Of a stretch of 64,000 nt of DNA, positions 52,851-61,237 are shown piece after piece. The position numbers were made by a program, and so were the translations under genes. Numbering within the stretch: the first letter of the stretch is position 1; the number at the start of each line of letters is the position of its first letter. The notes under the pieces were generated by a model that saw nothing but the letters and a program-made list of their open reading frames with translations, had not been told where the DNA came from and made no database searches. This DNA comes from CAYVQE01 sp964633205 (lineage in GTDB: Bacteria > Myxococcota > B64-G9). Location: contig CAZWFN010000001.1 in the NCBI GenBank assembly GCA_964633205.1, forward strand, positions 124,001 through 188,000, written 5' to 3'.

Positions 52851-53707
52851 AGGTCGGCCAGGTAGACCTTCACCACCGCCTTGACCCGGGCACAGCCGCC
52901 GATATCGAGCTCCGGGTCGAAGGTCAGCTGGCTGGTATCGACCACCAGGCCGCAGCGGCCGGCCAGCGCGCCGTCGACCGGCAAATAGTCGGTGCAGCGG
53001 TTGGCGGCGGTGGGCCGATAGCCGTCGCTGCCCTCGAAGTCCATGCTGATGGCATTCGGGTCCAGCCCCAGCTCGGAGGCGGCCAGAATGGTCTCCAGCA
53101 GCACCACCTGCTCACCGTCGAGCTCGGCGGCGGCCAGGCCGCCGGCGTCGACCACCACCGCCTGATCGCCGTAGTGGACCTCCACCTCACCCAGCTCCTG
53201 GGCGGGATCGGGGTCCGGATCCGGATCCTCACCGAGCAGCTCCTCCCGGGTGTCGGCCAGTCGGATCGAGGCCACGTCCTTGACGAACATGCAGCGCTCG
53301 AATTCGAGCTCCGGTTCCCACTCCAGGTTGCGGGTGCCGCGTTCGATGGTGCCGCGGTCGATGACGTCGGTCTGGGCCGGAGCCATGTCGGGCTCGCAGG
53401 TGCCGATGGGCGAGAAGCCGTCCGCGCCCACGAAGTCGATCCACAGCCCGCCGGCGTCGACCACCAGGCCGGAGCCGGCCACCAGCTCGTCGACGTAGAC
53501 CACCGGCTTGTTGGGACCGAGCTCCACCGTATTCACATCGTCGAAGTGCACCACCTGGCTGAAGTCGCCGTAGCTGACCTCCACGCTCTGACCGCCCTCG
53601 GTCCACTTGTCGTCGCCCTCGTCCACCGACTGGCTGCAGCCGGCGGTGGCCAGCAGCAGGGCCAGCCCTCCGACCAAGAATCTGAAATAGCTATATTTTG
53701 GTGTCAT
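52847..53707 (-). CDS. Two-domain lipoprotein with SUOX-like repeats
   Basis: A 286-residue predicted lipoprotein (LLLATAGC lipobox). The mature protein is an internal duplication of about 115 residues each: GQSVEVSYGDFSQVVHFDDV...FVGADGFSP...CMFVKDVASIRLAD and GEVEVHYGDQAVVVDAGGLA...FEGSDGYRP...CARVKAVVKVYLAD. The linker is DPDPDPDP. The GADGY turn and flanking loops recall the molybdopterin-oxidoreductase-like fold in the protein at 48092-49153. ATG 53707 is chosen because a longer frame would put a polar region before the lipobox. First gene of the operon, presumably a surface receptor component. Confidence 0.65.
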   Translation of the reverse strand: MTPKYSYFRFLVGGLALLLATAGCSQSVDEGDDKWTEGGQSVEVSYGDFSQVVHFDDVNTVELGPNKPVVYVDELVAGSGLVVDAGGLWIDFVGADGFSPIGTCEPDMAPAQTDVIDRGTIERGTRNLEWEPELEFERCMFVKDVASIRLADTREELLGEDPDPDPDPAQELGEVEVHYGDQAVVVDAGGLAAAELDGEQVVLLETILAASELGLDPNAISMDFEGSDGYRPTAANRCTDYLPVDGALAGRCGLVVDTSQLTFDPELDIGGCARVKAVVKVYLADL

Positions 53708-53824
53708 GCGTCCATCCTCCGGCACGGTTGTTCGACTCCCATGGGTGCCCGATCTCGACCCGCTTTTCAAGAAAAAAATAACCAGAATAAACCAAAACGG
53801 ACAGCGCGGCTTCACCCCGGAGGC

Positions 53825-55828
53825 TCAGCGCTCGATGCGCACCGCTGCCCGGCCCGTGCCGTCCAGCTGCACCGCCACCGGCGGCAGAAGCTGTTCGCTG
53901 CGGGCATCGTAGGCCAGCAGCTCGATCTCTTCGCCGGGGGCCCCCTGCAGCTCGACCGCGATGGCACCGCCGGCCACCCGTACGGCCGAAAAGCGCCGGT
54001 CGGCCAGGGTGACGAACTTGGCCGGCTCGCCGATCAGGGCCAGGCCGTTGTCCAGCACCGGTGCCAGCACCAGGTAGCCGAAATCGTAGAGATCGGTGAA
54101 CGGCTCGACCTCCATCCGGCCGCGGACCAGCCGGGCCGTCCGGTGCCGCCAGTCGTAGGCCACCCGCTCGCGGTCGCAGCCCAACTCCGCCTCCAGATCG
54201 ACCTGCCAATCGCGCACCTGCTCGGGAAAGACGAACATCTGCTCCAGGGCCACGTCACCATACTGGATTGCGGGCCACAGCTGGTCCTCGGCGGTGCGCT
54301 GCGGGTGCGCGGAAGCCAGGTGGTAGCCGGCCAGGTAGACCCAGCGGCCCAGGCCCTCGCGCCGCGACTCGGTGGCGGTCCAGAAGGGCCGCTGGTGGTC
54401 GAAGAACATGCCGTCGAGCGGAGCGGCCGGCCGGTCGGGCTTGAGCAGCAGCCCATCGGCCCGGCAGGTGGCCGCCAGCAAATCGGGATCCGCGGCGCCG
54501 ATGCGGTCACCGGGCCCGACCATGCCGGCGCTCAGGGTCGAGATCAGCGCCTCGGCCCGGCCGTGGGGCTCGGAGGCGTGAAAGTTGTCCTTGAACGGCA
54601 GCAGGCCCACCGCCCAGGCCACCAGGTTGACGATGTGGAACTGCGGCCAATAGGACTCCTTGGACAGCCCGGCGGCGTAGTCGATGGAGGTGCGGATGGT
54701 GGTCACCGCCGGCCGCTGCAGCGCGTCGAGCAGGTGGGCCGGGCCGGCCATGCACAGCTGCATGGTCAGGCCGCGGCCGGCCGCTGCGCCGTGCAGCCAC
54801 TCCATCTGCTGGGCGGCTCGACCGATGCCCTGGCGCAGGTAGCCGAGGCCCCAGTACTGGCTGACCAGCCAGTCCTGCTCGTAGGTCTCGATGCCCCAGC
54901 GCACCGCGTCCTGCATGAAGATGTCGAACACACCGCGCTCGAGCGGCAACGCCATGTCGCCCTCGACGGTGAACTCGAACCGATCGCGGTAATCGTTCTC
55001 CGGGGCGAACCAGCGGTTGTGGGCGATCAGGGGCAAGCCCAGCTTCCGCTGAAAGGCGGCCAGGCCCTCGGGGAACATCTGCGGCTGCGGCTGCCAGCGG
55101 ATCAGGCCCAGCCAGGGGTTGGTCAGCCCGCCCTCGACCTTGTAGTACCACCAGGAGTCGATCTGGAAGTAACCGTAGGGAATACCGCGCTCGACGGCGT
55201 CGTCGCGCACCGCCAACAGGGTCTGCTCCTCGTTCATGCCCGCTTCGGTCTGGTAGTAGTAGCAGGCACCGTTGTCGGTCCAGTAGCCCAGCCGCGACAG
55301 GCCGGTATCGGCGTAGCGATCGGTGCGCCGCCGGCCGCGATCGGCCCGCATCAGCTCGCCCCAACGCTCCAGGGTGGCGCGGATGCCGTGGCCCTCGACC
55401 AGCAGGAAGCGGTGCTCCAGCCCCGCCGGGATGCGTTCGATCTCGCCGTGCAGCCCGCAGTGCACCGCACCGTCGGCCAGCCACACCAGGCTGGAGAAGA
55501 AGTGATCCATGGGCGAGACGACCAGCACCTCCAACTCGTCGGAGTACAAGACCAGCGGGCCGTGGCTGCGGATTCCATCGCGCCGCGGTGGCAACATGGG
55601 CGAAATCTGGAATGCCAGCTGGTGCTCATAGCCCGCGCTGACTGGAATCGAGACGTATTCGTGGGCCGGCTGCTCGAAATCGCCGCTGGCCGCGTCCTCG
55701 ATGACCGCCGCCACCTCGTAGGTGATGATGCGGTGCTCGAATCGACCGCTGGCGGCCTGATCCCCGCCACAGCCCAACAGCAGACCGCCGCCCAGCAGCA
55801 GGCCCAGCGGGCCAATTTTCGCGGGCAT
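53825..55828 (-). CDS. Glycoside hydrolase-like TIM-barrel lipoprotein
   Basis: A 667-residue predicted lipoprotein (GGGLLLGCGG). The N-terminal about 150 residues are beta-rich. The central barrel contains YFQIDSWWYYK, FPEGLAAFQRKLGLPLIAHN and TYEQDWLVSQYW, with Asp at strand ends as in GH36/GH31-type alpha-galactosidase-like families. FPFKDNFHASE and a beta-sandwich C-terminus complete it. GGAGGTGAC stands 5 bp before ATG 55828. An exported polysaccharide-degrading role is likely. I cannot give the GH number. Confidence 0.7.
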   Translation of the reverse strand: MPAKIGPLGLLLGGGLLLGCGGDQAASGRFEHRIITYEVAAVIEDAASGDFEQPAHEYVSIPVSAGYEHQLAFQISPMLPPRRDGIRSHGPLVLYSDELEVLVVSPMDHFFSSLVWLADGAVHCGLHGEIERIPAGLEHRFLLVEGHGIRATLERWGELMRADRGRRRTDRYADTGLSRLGYWTDNGACYYYQTEAGMNEEQTLLAVRDDAVERGIPYGYFQIDSWWYYKVEGGLTNPWLGLIRWQPQPQMFPEGLAAFQRKLGLPLIAHNRWFAPENDYRDRFEFTVEGDMALPLERGVFDIFMQDAVRWGIETYEQDWLVSQYWGLGYLRQGIGRAAQQMEWLHGAAAGRGLTMQLCMAGPAHLLDALQRPAVTTIRTSIDYAAGLSKESYWPQFHIVNLVAWAVGLLPFKDNFHASEPHGRAEALISTLSAGMVGPGDRIGAADPDLLAATCRADGLLLKPDRPAAPLDGMFFDHQRPFWTATESRREGLGRWVYLAGYHLASAHPQRTAEDQLWPAIQYGDVALEQMFVFPEQVRDWQVDLEAELGCDRERVAYDWRHRTARLVRGRMEVEPFTDLYDFGYLVLAPVLDNGLALIGEPAKFVTLADRRFSAVRVAGGAIAVELQGAPGEEIELLAYDARSEQLLPPVAVQLDGTGRAAVRIER

Positions 55829-56098
55829 CCGTCACCTCCTCCGGCGAGGCTAGCGCCGCCGCCGCTACAGCACAAGAGCCGGGCGGGCGCCGATTTTCAA
55901 CACCGGTGGATCGGCCGGTGATTCGCTGTACTTCTGCGGCGAAACCTGCGATAATTGCCCCGTTCCTCTCGTCCAAGAGAGAGGGACGAGCAGAACCCAT
56001 CCGGATGCACCGAGGCGTCGGTCGCGGTTCTGACATCAATGCCTCGGTTGTAGCAAACCAAAGATAGCGGCATACCCCGTGGAGAGGTGGGTGCAGCA

Positions 56099-56323
56099 AT
56101 GGCACGGCGAAATAGGCAAACGTTCAAGAAGCGAAGCCGGGAGATGGCCAAAAAACAGAAGCGGCAAGAAAAAGCCGATCGCCTGGCGGCGCGCAAGACC
56201 GGTGACCCGAACGACCCGGCCGCCAGCAACAGCGATACACCGGAGCGCAGCAATCCAGCGGCAGACGAAGAGTGCTGCGAGACAGTCGGCGGGATGAAGG
56301 TCATCGTTCGCCGCGGCAAGTAA
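56099..56323 (+). CDS. Small basic protein (74 aa)
   Basis: A 74-residue Lys/Arg-rich protein (RRNRQTFKKRSREMAKKQKR). A Cys pair (ECCETVGGMKVIVRRG) lies at the end. This form is conserved among deltaproteobacteria as a small unannotated protein. It may bind nucleic acid or ribosome. GGAGAGGTGGG precedes ATG 56099. It is followed 23 bp later by a zinc-ribbon gene and then an acyltransferase. Confidence 0.55.
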   Translation: MARRNRQTFKKRSREMAKKQKRQEKADRLAARKTGDPNDPAASNSDTPERSNPAADEECCETVGGMKVIVRRGK

Positions 56324-56346
56324 TCGCGATGCGGGAGGAAAGTCCG

Positions 56347-56640
56347 ATGACCGGCGCCAAAGGCGATGCGCCCCCCTTCACCGCCGACATCGACGGAGCC
56401 ATCATCCGCGGCTTTCTGGTCGATCGGCGGGCCCTGTTCCGCAAGCTGCGCCGGTTGGGGTTCAGCCGCGGCGCCGTCATCGACCGGGCGCGCCAGCTCG
56501 GCCTATCGGAACAGTTCGTCAAGCGCTGCGCGGTCGGCGATCCGGATGTGGCGCTGCGCACCTGCCTGCGCTGCGGCGAGCGATTCCTTTCCGTGGGCTT
56601 CCAGAACCGCCTCTGCAACCGCTGCAAATCAAAGAAATGA
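56347..56640 (+). CDS. Small protein with C-terminal zinc ribbon
   Basis: A 97-residue protein. The N-terminal part has FLVDRRALFRKLRRLGFSRG and RARQLGLSEQFVKRC, helical and basic. The C-terminal zinc ribbon CLRCGERFLSVGFQNRLCNR then CKSKK carries four Cys. GGAGGA lies 8 bp before ATG 56347; an in-frame ATG at 56329 is an alternative. It overlaps the acyltransferase gene by ATGA. A DNA- or RNA-binding role is plausible. Confidence 0.6.
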   Translation: MTGAKGDAPPFTADIDGAIIRGFLVDRRALFRKLRRLGFSRGAVIDRARQLGLSEQFVKRCAVGDPDVALRTCLRCGERFLSVGFQNRLCNRCKSKK

Positions 56641-57554
56641 CCACTCCTCTGGCCGAACCCGCCAGCCGCCGCGAGAGGCTTTTGGGCGCTGCCAAGGCGC
56701 TGCCGGCGGTGGCCTTTCTGGGCGGCAGCCTGCTCGGTTTCAACGCGGCCCAGACCGCCAGCCTGCTGCTGCTGCCGGTGTCGCGGCGGCGCTTTCGGGC
56801 CTTCAACCGCTGGGCGGCCGGTCGCTTTTGGGGCTGGTGTGTCGAGGTGAGCGAGCGCTTGCACGGCATCGGGGTGGTCTACAGCGGCGATGACATCCCA
56901 CCGGGAGAGAAGGCGATCCTGGTTGCCAACCACCAGCAGATGCCGGACATCACCTTCCTGATGTTCCTGGCCCGCGACAAGGGCCGGCTGGCCGACATGA
57001 AGTGGATGCTCAAGGATGTCATCAAGTACGTGCCCGGCGTCGGTTGGGGCATGCTGTTTTTCGAAAACCTGTTCGTCAAGCGCAACTGGACGGCCGACCA
57101 GGCAGCCATCGACAAAACCTTCGCCGGCATCAAGTGCAACGACGTGCCGCTGTGGTTGATGATGTTCGTCGAGGGCACCCGCGCCACGCCGGAAAAGTTG
57201 GAGCAGAGCCGGCGCTATGCCGAGTCCAAGGGACTGCCAGCGACCGAGCACGTGCTGCTGCCGCGGACCAAGGGCTTCGTAGCCTCGGTGCAGGCGCTGC
57301 GCGAACACCTGGATGCGGTCTACGATGTCACCATCGGTTATCCGGACGGCGTGCCCGACCTGTGGCAGTATGCCCGTGGCCTGGCCCGGCGCGCCCACCT
57401 CCACCTGCGCCGCTGGCCGATCGCGGAGCTGCCGGCCGATGATGCCGCGCTGGCCGACTGGCTGCAGGCCCGCTTCATCGAAAAGGATCGCTTGCTCGAG
57501 CACTTCGAGCGCAGCGGCCGCTTTCCGCAGGCCGCGACCGCAACGCCCGCCTAG
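56637..57554 (+). CDS. Lysophospholipid acyltransferase (PlsC/AGPAT family)
   Basis: A 305-residue acyltransferase. The catalytic NHxxxxD is NHQQMPD in ILVANHQQMPDITFL; the glycerol-3-phosphate-binding FVEGTR is in MMFVEGTRATPEK. An N-terminal hydrophobic segment (LGFNAAQTASLLLL) anchors it to the membrane. The size and the WTADQAAIDKTFAGI region resemble the YihG/AGPAT3-5 branch, which acylates lysophosphatidate. It overlaps the zinc-ribbon gene by ATGA. Confidence 0.85.
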   Translation: MTTPLAEPASRRERLLGAAKALPAVAFLGGSLLGFNAAQTASLLLLPVSRRRFRAFNRWAAGRFWGWCVEVSERLHGIGVVYSGDDIPPGEKAILVANHQQMPDITFLMFLARDKGRLADMKWMLKDVIKYVPGVGWGMLFFENLFVKRNWTADQAAIDKTFAGIKCNDVPLWLMMFVEGTRATPEKLEQSRRYAESKGLPATEHVLLPRTKGFVASVQALREHLDAVYDVTIGYPDGVPDLWQYARGLARRAHLHLRRWPIAELPADDAALADWLQARFIEKDRLLEHFERSGRFPQAATATPA

Positions 57555-57685
57555 CGCCGCGGGCGAAGCGATGGGGGCCTGGACGGGCGAATCATCGTTT
57601 GACAAACAGGCCCCCGACCCAGCAACATTTGCCGGTGGATTTCCGGCAATCAACGCGGTCGGTGCTTCGTGACAGGGGGTGACTG

Positions 57686-58858
57686 ATGTCGACATCCGGA
57701 GCCGATGACGAGCAGATGCGGGTCAACGAAGGACCCCAGACCTTCTTCGCCCCGGCCGGCCGGGCCGCGCCCGAGGTACTCAAAGCGCAGATCGCCAGCT
57801 GTTGCGGCCATCCGGTGACCGACGCGGTGCTCGACTCCCTGGGTGGGGTGGTCTTGATCCTCAATCAGCAACGTCAGATCGTGGCGCTCAACCAGGTGGT
57901 ATTGTCCCTGCTCGGCATCAGCGAGTCCGACAGCCTCTACGGTCTGCGCCCCGGCGAGGCGCTCGGCTGCGTATTCGCCGGCCAGGGTCCGGACGGTTGC
58001 GGCACTGGACGCACCTGCCGCAGCTGCGGCGCGGCGCTGGCACTGCTGGCCTGCCAGGACGCCGGTGGAGCCGTCGAGCGCGAGTGTTTGCTGCAAGCCC
58101 GCCGGCCGCACGGCGTCGAGGACTACACGTTCTGCGCTCGAGCCTGCCCGGTCGTGATCGGCGAGCAGACCTTCCGCATCCTGACCCTGCAGGACATCCA
58201 CGCCCAGAAGCAGCGCGACTCGCTGCAACGGGTATTCTTCCACGACCTGATGAACCTGCTGACCGGTCTGCAGGGTGCCGCCCTGAGCCTCGACGACGAC
58301 CAGACCATCGCACCGAAGTCGCATGCCGAGACCCGGCAACTGACCCAAGGCCTGATCGACACGGTGCGCGAGCAACGCGACCTGTTGCTGCTGCAGTCGG
58401 ACGAGCTGTGTGCGCTGAAGCGACCGATTGCGCCCGCCGAGGTGATCGCCGAGCTCGACGGCATCGTGTCCCGTCTGTCGGCGGCCGCTCAGAGGAGCAT
58501 CAGCTGGCCGGAGGCCGCAGACCTGCCCGCGATCGAGACCGACGCGGTGCTGCTGCAAAGGGTCTTGCTGAACATGATCAAAAACGCCCTGGAGGCCACC
58601 GAGCCCGGCAGCCGCATCCGGCTGGATTGCATCTGTGCGCCAGACGCCATCGAGTTCCGGGTCTGGAATGCGGGGAAAATCCCGGTCGAGCTGCAGGGAC
58701 GCATCTTTCAGCGCTACTTCACCACCAAGGAGAAACCGGGCCACGGGCTGGGCACCTACGGTATGAAGCTGATCGGCGAGCGCCTGCTCGGCGGTCGGGT
58801 CAGCTTCACCTCCGACGATGGCGGAACCGTTTTCCGGATCAGCCTGCCGCTCGACTGA
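57686..58858 (+). CDS. PAS-domain sensor histidine kinase with conserved Cys cluster
   Basis: A 390-residue soluble histidine kinase. A PAS-type domain (about residues 45-180) includes the Cys-rich segment CGTGRTCRSCGAALALLACQ. The kinase core is unusual: H-box VFFHDLMNLLTGLQG, N-box NMIKNALEATEPG and ATP lid TTKEKPGHGLGTYGMKLIGE. No receiver domain or TM is present. The Cys motif is known in a deltaproteobacterial PAS group and might bind a metal or sense redox. GGGGGTG lies upstream of ATG 57686. No cognate regulator is adjacent. Confidence 0.82.
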   Translation: MSTSGADDEQMRVNEGPQTFFAPAGRAAPEVLKAQIASCCGHPVTDAVLDSLGGVVLILNQQRQIVALNQVVLSLLGISESDSLYGLRPGEALGCVFAGQGPDGCGTGRTCRSCGAALALLACQDAGGAVERECLLQARRPHGVEDYTFCARACPVVIGEQTFRILTLQDIHAQKQRDSLQRVFFHDLMNLLTGLQGAALSLDDDQTIAPKSHAETRQLTQGLIDTVREQRDLLLLQSDELCALKRPIAPAEVIAELDGIVSRLSAAAQRSISWPEAADLPAIETDAVLLQRVLLNMIKNALEATEPGSRIRLDCICAPDAIEFRVWNAGKIPVELQGRIFQRYFTTKEKPGHGLGTYGMKLIGERLLGGRVSFTSDDGGTVFRISLPLD

Positions 58859-58988
58859 GTTCCGCTGCGGTCGCACCGGCCGCGCGCGCCAACCCTGCCG
58901 GTATACCGATTCGCCGGCGGTTTCCCGCGGCCTGCCATTGCCCGCCGGCGCTGACTGCTTATCTTGTGGCTGGATCGGGAGGCGAACC

Positions 58989-59210
58989 ATGGCGGGTCGA
59001 GAAGACGAACAAGGCGCGGGCCTGGGACCGCGGGGCAACTGCGTCTGCCTCAAATGCGGCCATCAGACGGCCCACCGGCCCGGAGTGCCATGCCGTGAAG
59101 AGCGCTGCCCGAAGTGCGGCACGGCCATGCTGCGCGAGGGCTCACCGCACCACGTCCAGGCGCTCGAACGCAAGGCCAGGCGGGCGGAGAAGAAGAAAAA
59201 CAAGAGCTGA
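58989..59210 (+). CDS. Small zinc-ribbon/rubredoxin-like protein (73 aa)
   Basis: A 73-residue protein with GNCVCLKCGHQTAHRPGVPC and CPKCGTAMLRE, giving two Cys pairs plus an additional Cys. The tail RKARRAEKKKNKS is basic. This CLKCG..HRxGVPC..CPKCGxxM pattern is widespread in anaerobes, often as a short domain near metal or redox genes. GGGAGGCG precedes ATG 58989. It is 33 bp before a 10-TM permease gene. The metal and the role are unknown. Confidence 0.7.
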   Translation: MAGREDEQGAGLGPRGNCVCLKCGHQTAHRPGVPCREERCPKCGTAMLREGSPHHVQALERKARRAEKKKNKS

Positions 59211-59243
59211 CCCGGTCGGGTCGCACCGGACGGAGGAGCCGCA

Positions 59244-60272
59244 GTGCTCGGCATCCTCGAACACGCACTCGTGATCACCACATTCGTGTTCGTCATGATG
59301 CTGGTGGTCGAGTACGTCAACGTCCTGACCCGCGGCGCCATCCAGCAGCACCTGCCCCAGAAGCGCTGGAGCCAACTCCTGCTGGCGGCCGGACTGGGCA
59401 TTACCCCCGGCTGCCTGGGCGCCTTCGTGGTGGTGACCCTCTACGCCCACCGGGCGCTGTCGCTGGGCGCCCTGGTGGCAGCCATGATCGCCACCAGCGG
59501 CGACGAGGCCTTCGTCATGCTGGCCCTGATCCCCAGCGACGCCCTGCTGGTGATGGCCAGCCTGCTGGTGGTCGGCGTGCTGGTCGGGGCGGTGGTCGAC
59601 CACCTGGCCCGCCGTTGGGCCGCCGGACCCCACGGCACCCTGGCCGATGATCTGGCGCTGCCGATCCACGACGAGGAGATCTGCCACTGCTTTCCTCGCG
59701 GCCAGATTTTGGCCCAGTGGAAGGACTGCACGGCCGCGCGGGGGCTGCTGGCCGTCGGGCTGGTGTTGTTCGAGCTGGGCCTGGTGAGCGGCGAGATCGG
59801 CCCCGAGGAGTGGAATTGGATCCGGGTGACCCTGGTCGCGGTGGCGGCCGTGGCCCTGTTCATCGTCTCCACCGTGCCGGATCATTTCATCGAGCACCAC
59901 CTGTGGCAGCACGTGGTGCGCCGCCATGTGCCGCGCATCTTTTTGTGGACCCTGGGCGCGCTGCTGGTCATGTGGGCGCTGACCGAGTGGTGGAACCTGG
60001 AGCAGATGGTCAAGGGCAACCGCTGGGTGGTGCTGCTGATCGCCGCCGCGGTGGGCCTGGTGCCCGAGTCGGGTCCGCACCTGCTGTTCGTCACCATGTA
60101 CGATGAGGGATTGGTGCCCTTCGCTACCCTGCTGGCCAGCTCCATCGTCCAGGACGGCCACGGCATGCTGCCCTTGCTGGCGCACTCGCGCAAGGCGTTC
60201 TTTCTGGTCAAGGGAATCAACTTGCTGGCCGGCCTGGCGCTGGGGGCGCTGCTGCTGGCGCTGGGGATTTGA
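59244..60272 (+). CDS. Putative 10-TM efflux permease (arsenic/manganese-transporter-like)
   Basis: A 342-residue integral membrane protein. The two half-repeats have matching motifs: GITPGCLGAFVVVTLYAHRA near residue 52 and GLVPESGPHLLFVTMYDEGL near 272, as in the putative manganese/arsenic efflux family. A charged loop with a Cys/His cluster (EEICHCFPRG) is in the middle. The GTG start at 59244 has GGAGGAG 8 bp upstream. It follows the zinc-ribbon gene closely. The substrate is assigned only by family resemblance. Confidence 0.75.
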   Translation: MLGILEHALVITTFVFVMMLVVEYVNVLTRGAIQQHLPQKRWSQLLLAAGLGITPGCLGAFVVVTLYAHRALSLGALVAAMIATSGDEAFVMLALIPSDALLVMASLLVVGVLVGAVVDHLARRWAAGPHGTLADDLALPIHDEEICHCFPRGQILAQWKDCTAARGLLAVGLVLFELGLVSGEIGPEEWNWIRVTLVAVAAVALFIVSTVPDHFIEHHLWQHVVRRHVPRIFLWTLGALLVMWALTEWWNLEQMVKGNRWVVLLIAAAVGLVPESGPHLLFVTMYDEGLVPFATLLASSIVQDGHGMLPLLAHSRKAFFLVKGINLLAGLALGALLLALGI

Positions 60273-60293
60273 CGGCGCCCGGCCCTGCGGGGC

Positions 60294-61148
60294 TCAGCCC
60301 CGGCTGTCGGAGGCGACCGCCAGGGCGGTGTCGGGCTCCTGGCGGTGGTAGGTGACCTGGCGCGGGAAGGGGATCTCGACGCCCTGCTCGTCGAAGGCCT
60401 GCTTGATACGGCGCCTCAGCTCGCGCTCGGCCGCCCAGTGCTCGCCGGCCGCGACCTTGATGACCAGCCGTACCCCCACGTCGGAGGAGTTCAAGCCGGT
60501 GACGCCCTGGGCCAACGGCGCTTCGAGCACGATGGCCTCGTTCTCGGCCGCCCAGCGATCGCCGACCTCCTGGACGACCTTCAGGCCGCGACCCACGTCC
60601 TGCTCGTAGGCCAGGCCCACCCCGACCACCGCCCGCATCCACTCGCGGCTGAAGTTGCCCACCCGCGCGATATCGCCGTTGGGCACGTACCACAGGGTGC
60701 CGTCGAAGGCGCGGATGCGCGACAGGCGCAGCCCCACGTGCTCGACCGCGCCGCCGGCCTCGCCGACCTGAACCCAGTCGCCCTCGCGCAATACGTCGTC
60801 GAACAGCAGGAAGAAGCCGCTGATGACGTCCTTGACCAGGTTCTGGGCGCCGAAGCCGACCGCCAGGCCGATGATGCCGGCGCCGGCCAGGATGGTGGCC
60901 ACGTTGACGCCCAGGTGATCCAACGCCATGATGGCGGCCACGATGACGGTCACCACCTTGACCAGCCGCGCCAGCAGCGGCGCCAGCGAGCCGCCCCGTC
61001 GTTTCTGCAGCGAGCGGGCGGCCATGCGCGCCAACAGGCGGCCGACGATCATCACTGCGATGAAGATCAACAGCGCCACGGCCAGCCGCAGCGCCAAGCT
61101 CGGACCCTCGTTGCGCAAAAAGGCGATCACATCGTTCCAGAATTCCAT
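60294..61148 (-). CDS. Small-conductance mechanosensitive channel (MscS family)
   Basis: A 284-residue MscS, close to the E. coli length of 286. Three TM segments include the pore-lining TM3 with VATILAGAGIIGLAVGFGAQ, then NLVKDVISGFFLLFDDVLRE and GDWVQVGEAGGAVEHVGLRL. GGGAGGTGGAG lies before ATG 61148. It opens under membrane tension and releases solutes after hypo-osmotic shock. It is convergent with the permease gene, with 21 bp between the stops. Confidence 0.92.
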   Translation of the reverse strand: MEFWNDVIAFLRNEGPSLALRLAVALLIFIAVMIVGRLLARMAARSLQKRRGGSLAPLLARLVKVVTVIVAAIMALDHLGVNVATILAGAGIIGLAVGFGAQNLVKDVISGFFLLFDDVLREGDWVQVGEAGGAVEHVGLRLSRIRAFDGTLWYVPNGDIARVGNFSREWMRAVVGVGLAYEQDVGRGLKVVQEVGDRWAAENEAIVLEAPLAQGVTGLNSSDVGVRLVIKVAAGEHWAAERELRRRIKQAFDEQGVEIPFPRQVTYHRQEPDTALAVASDSRG

Positions 61149-61237
61149 CGGCTCCACCTCCCGGCCGTTGACGCAAGGGCCCCTTTCGCGCAAACCGCCC
61201 CCTGCGTCACGGCGTCATGGTCGTCGCCCGGCGGCCT

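Noticed and set aside
52721..55921. 1066-codon plus-strand frame
   Set aside because: It is antisense to the TonB-operon lipoprotein and the glycoside hydrolase, which both have lipoboxes and domain motifs.
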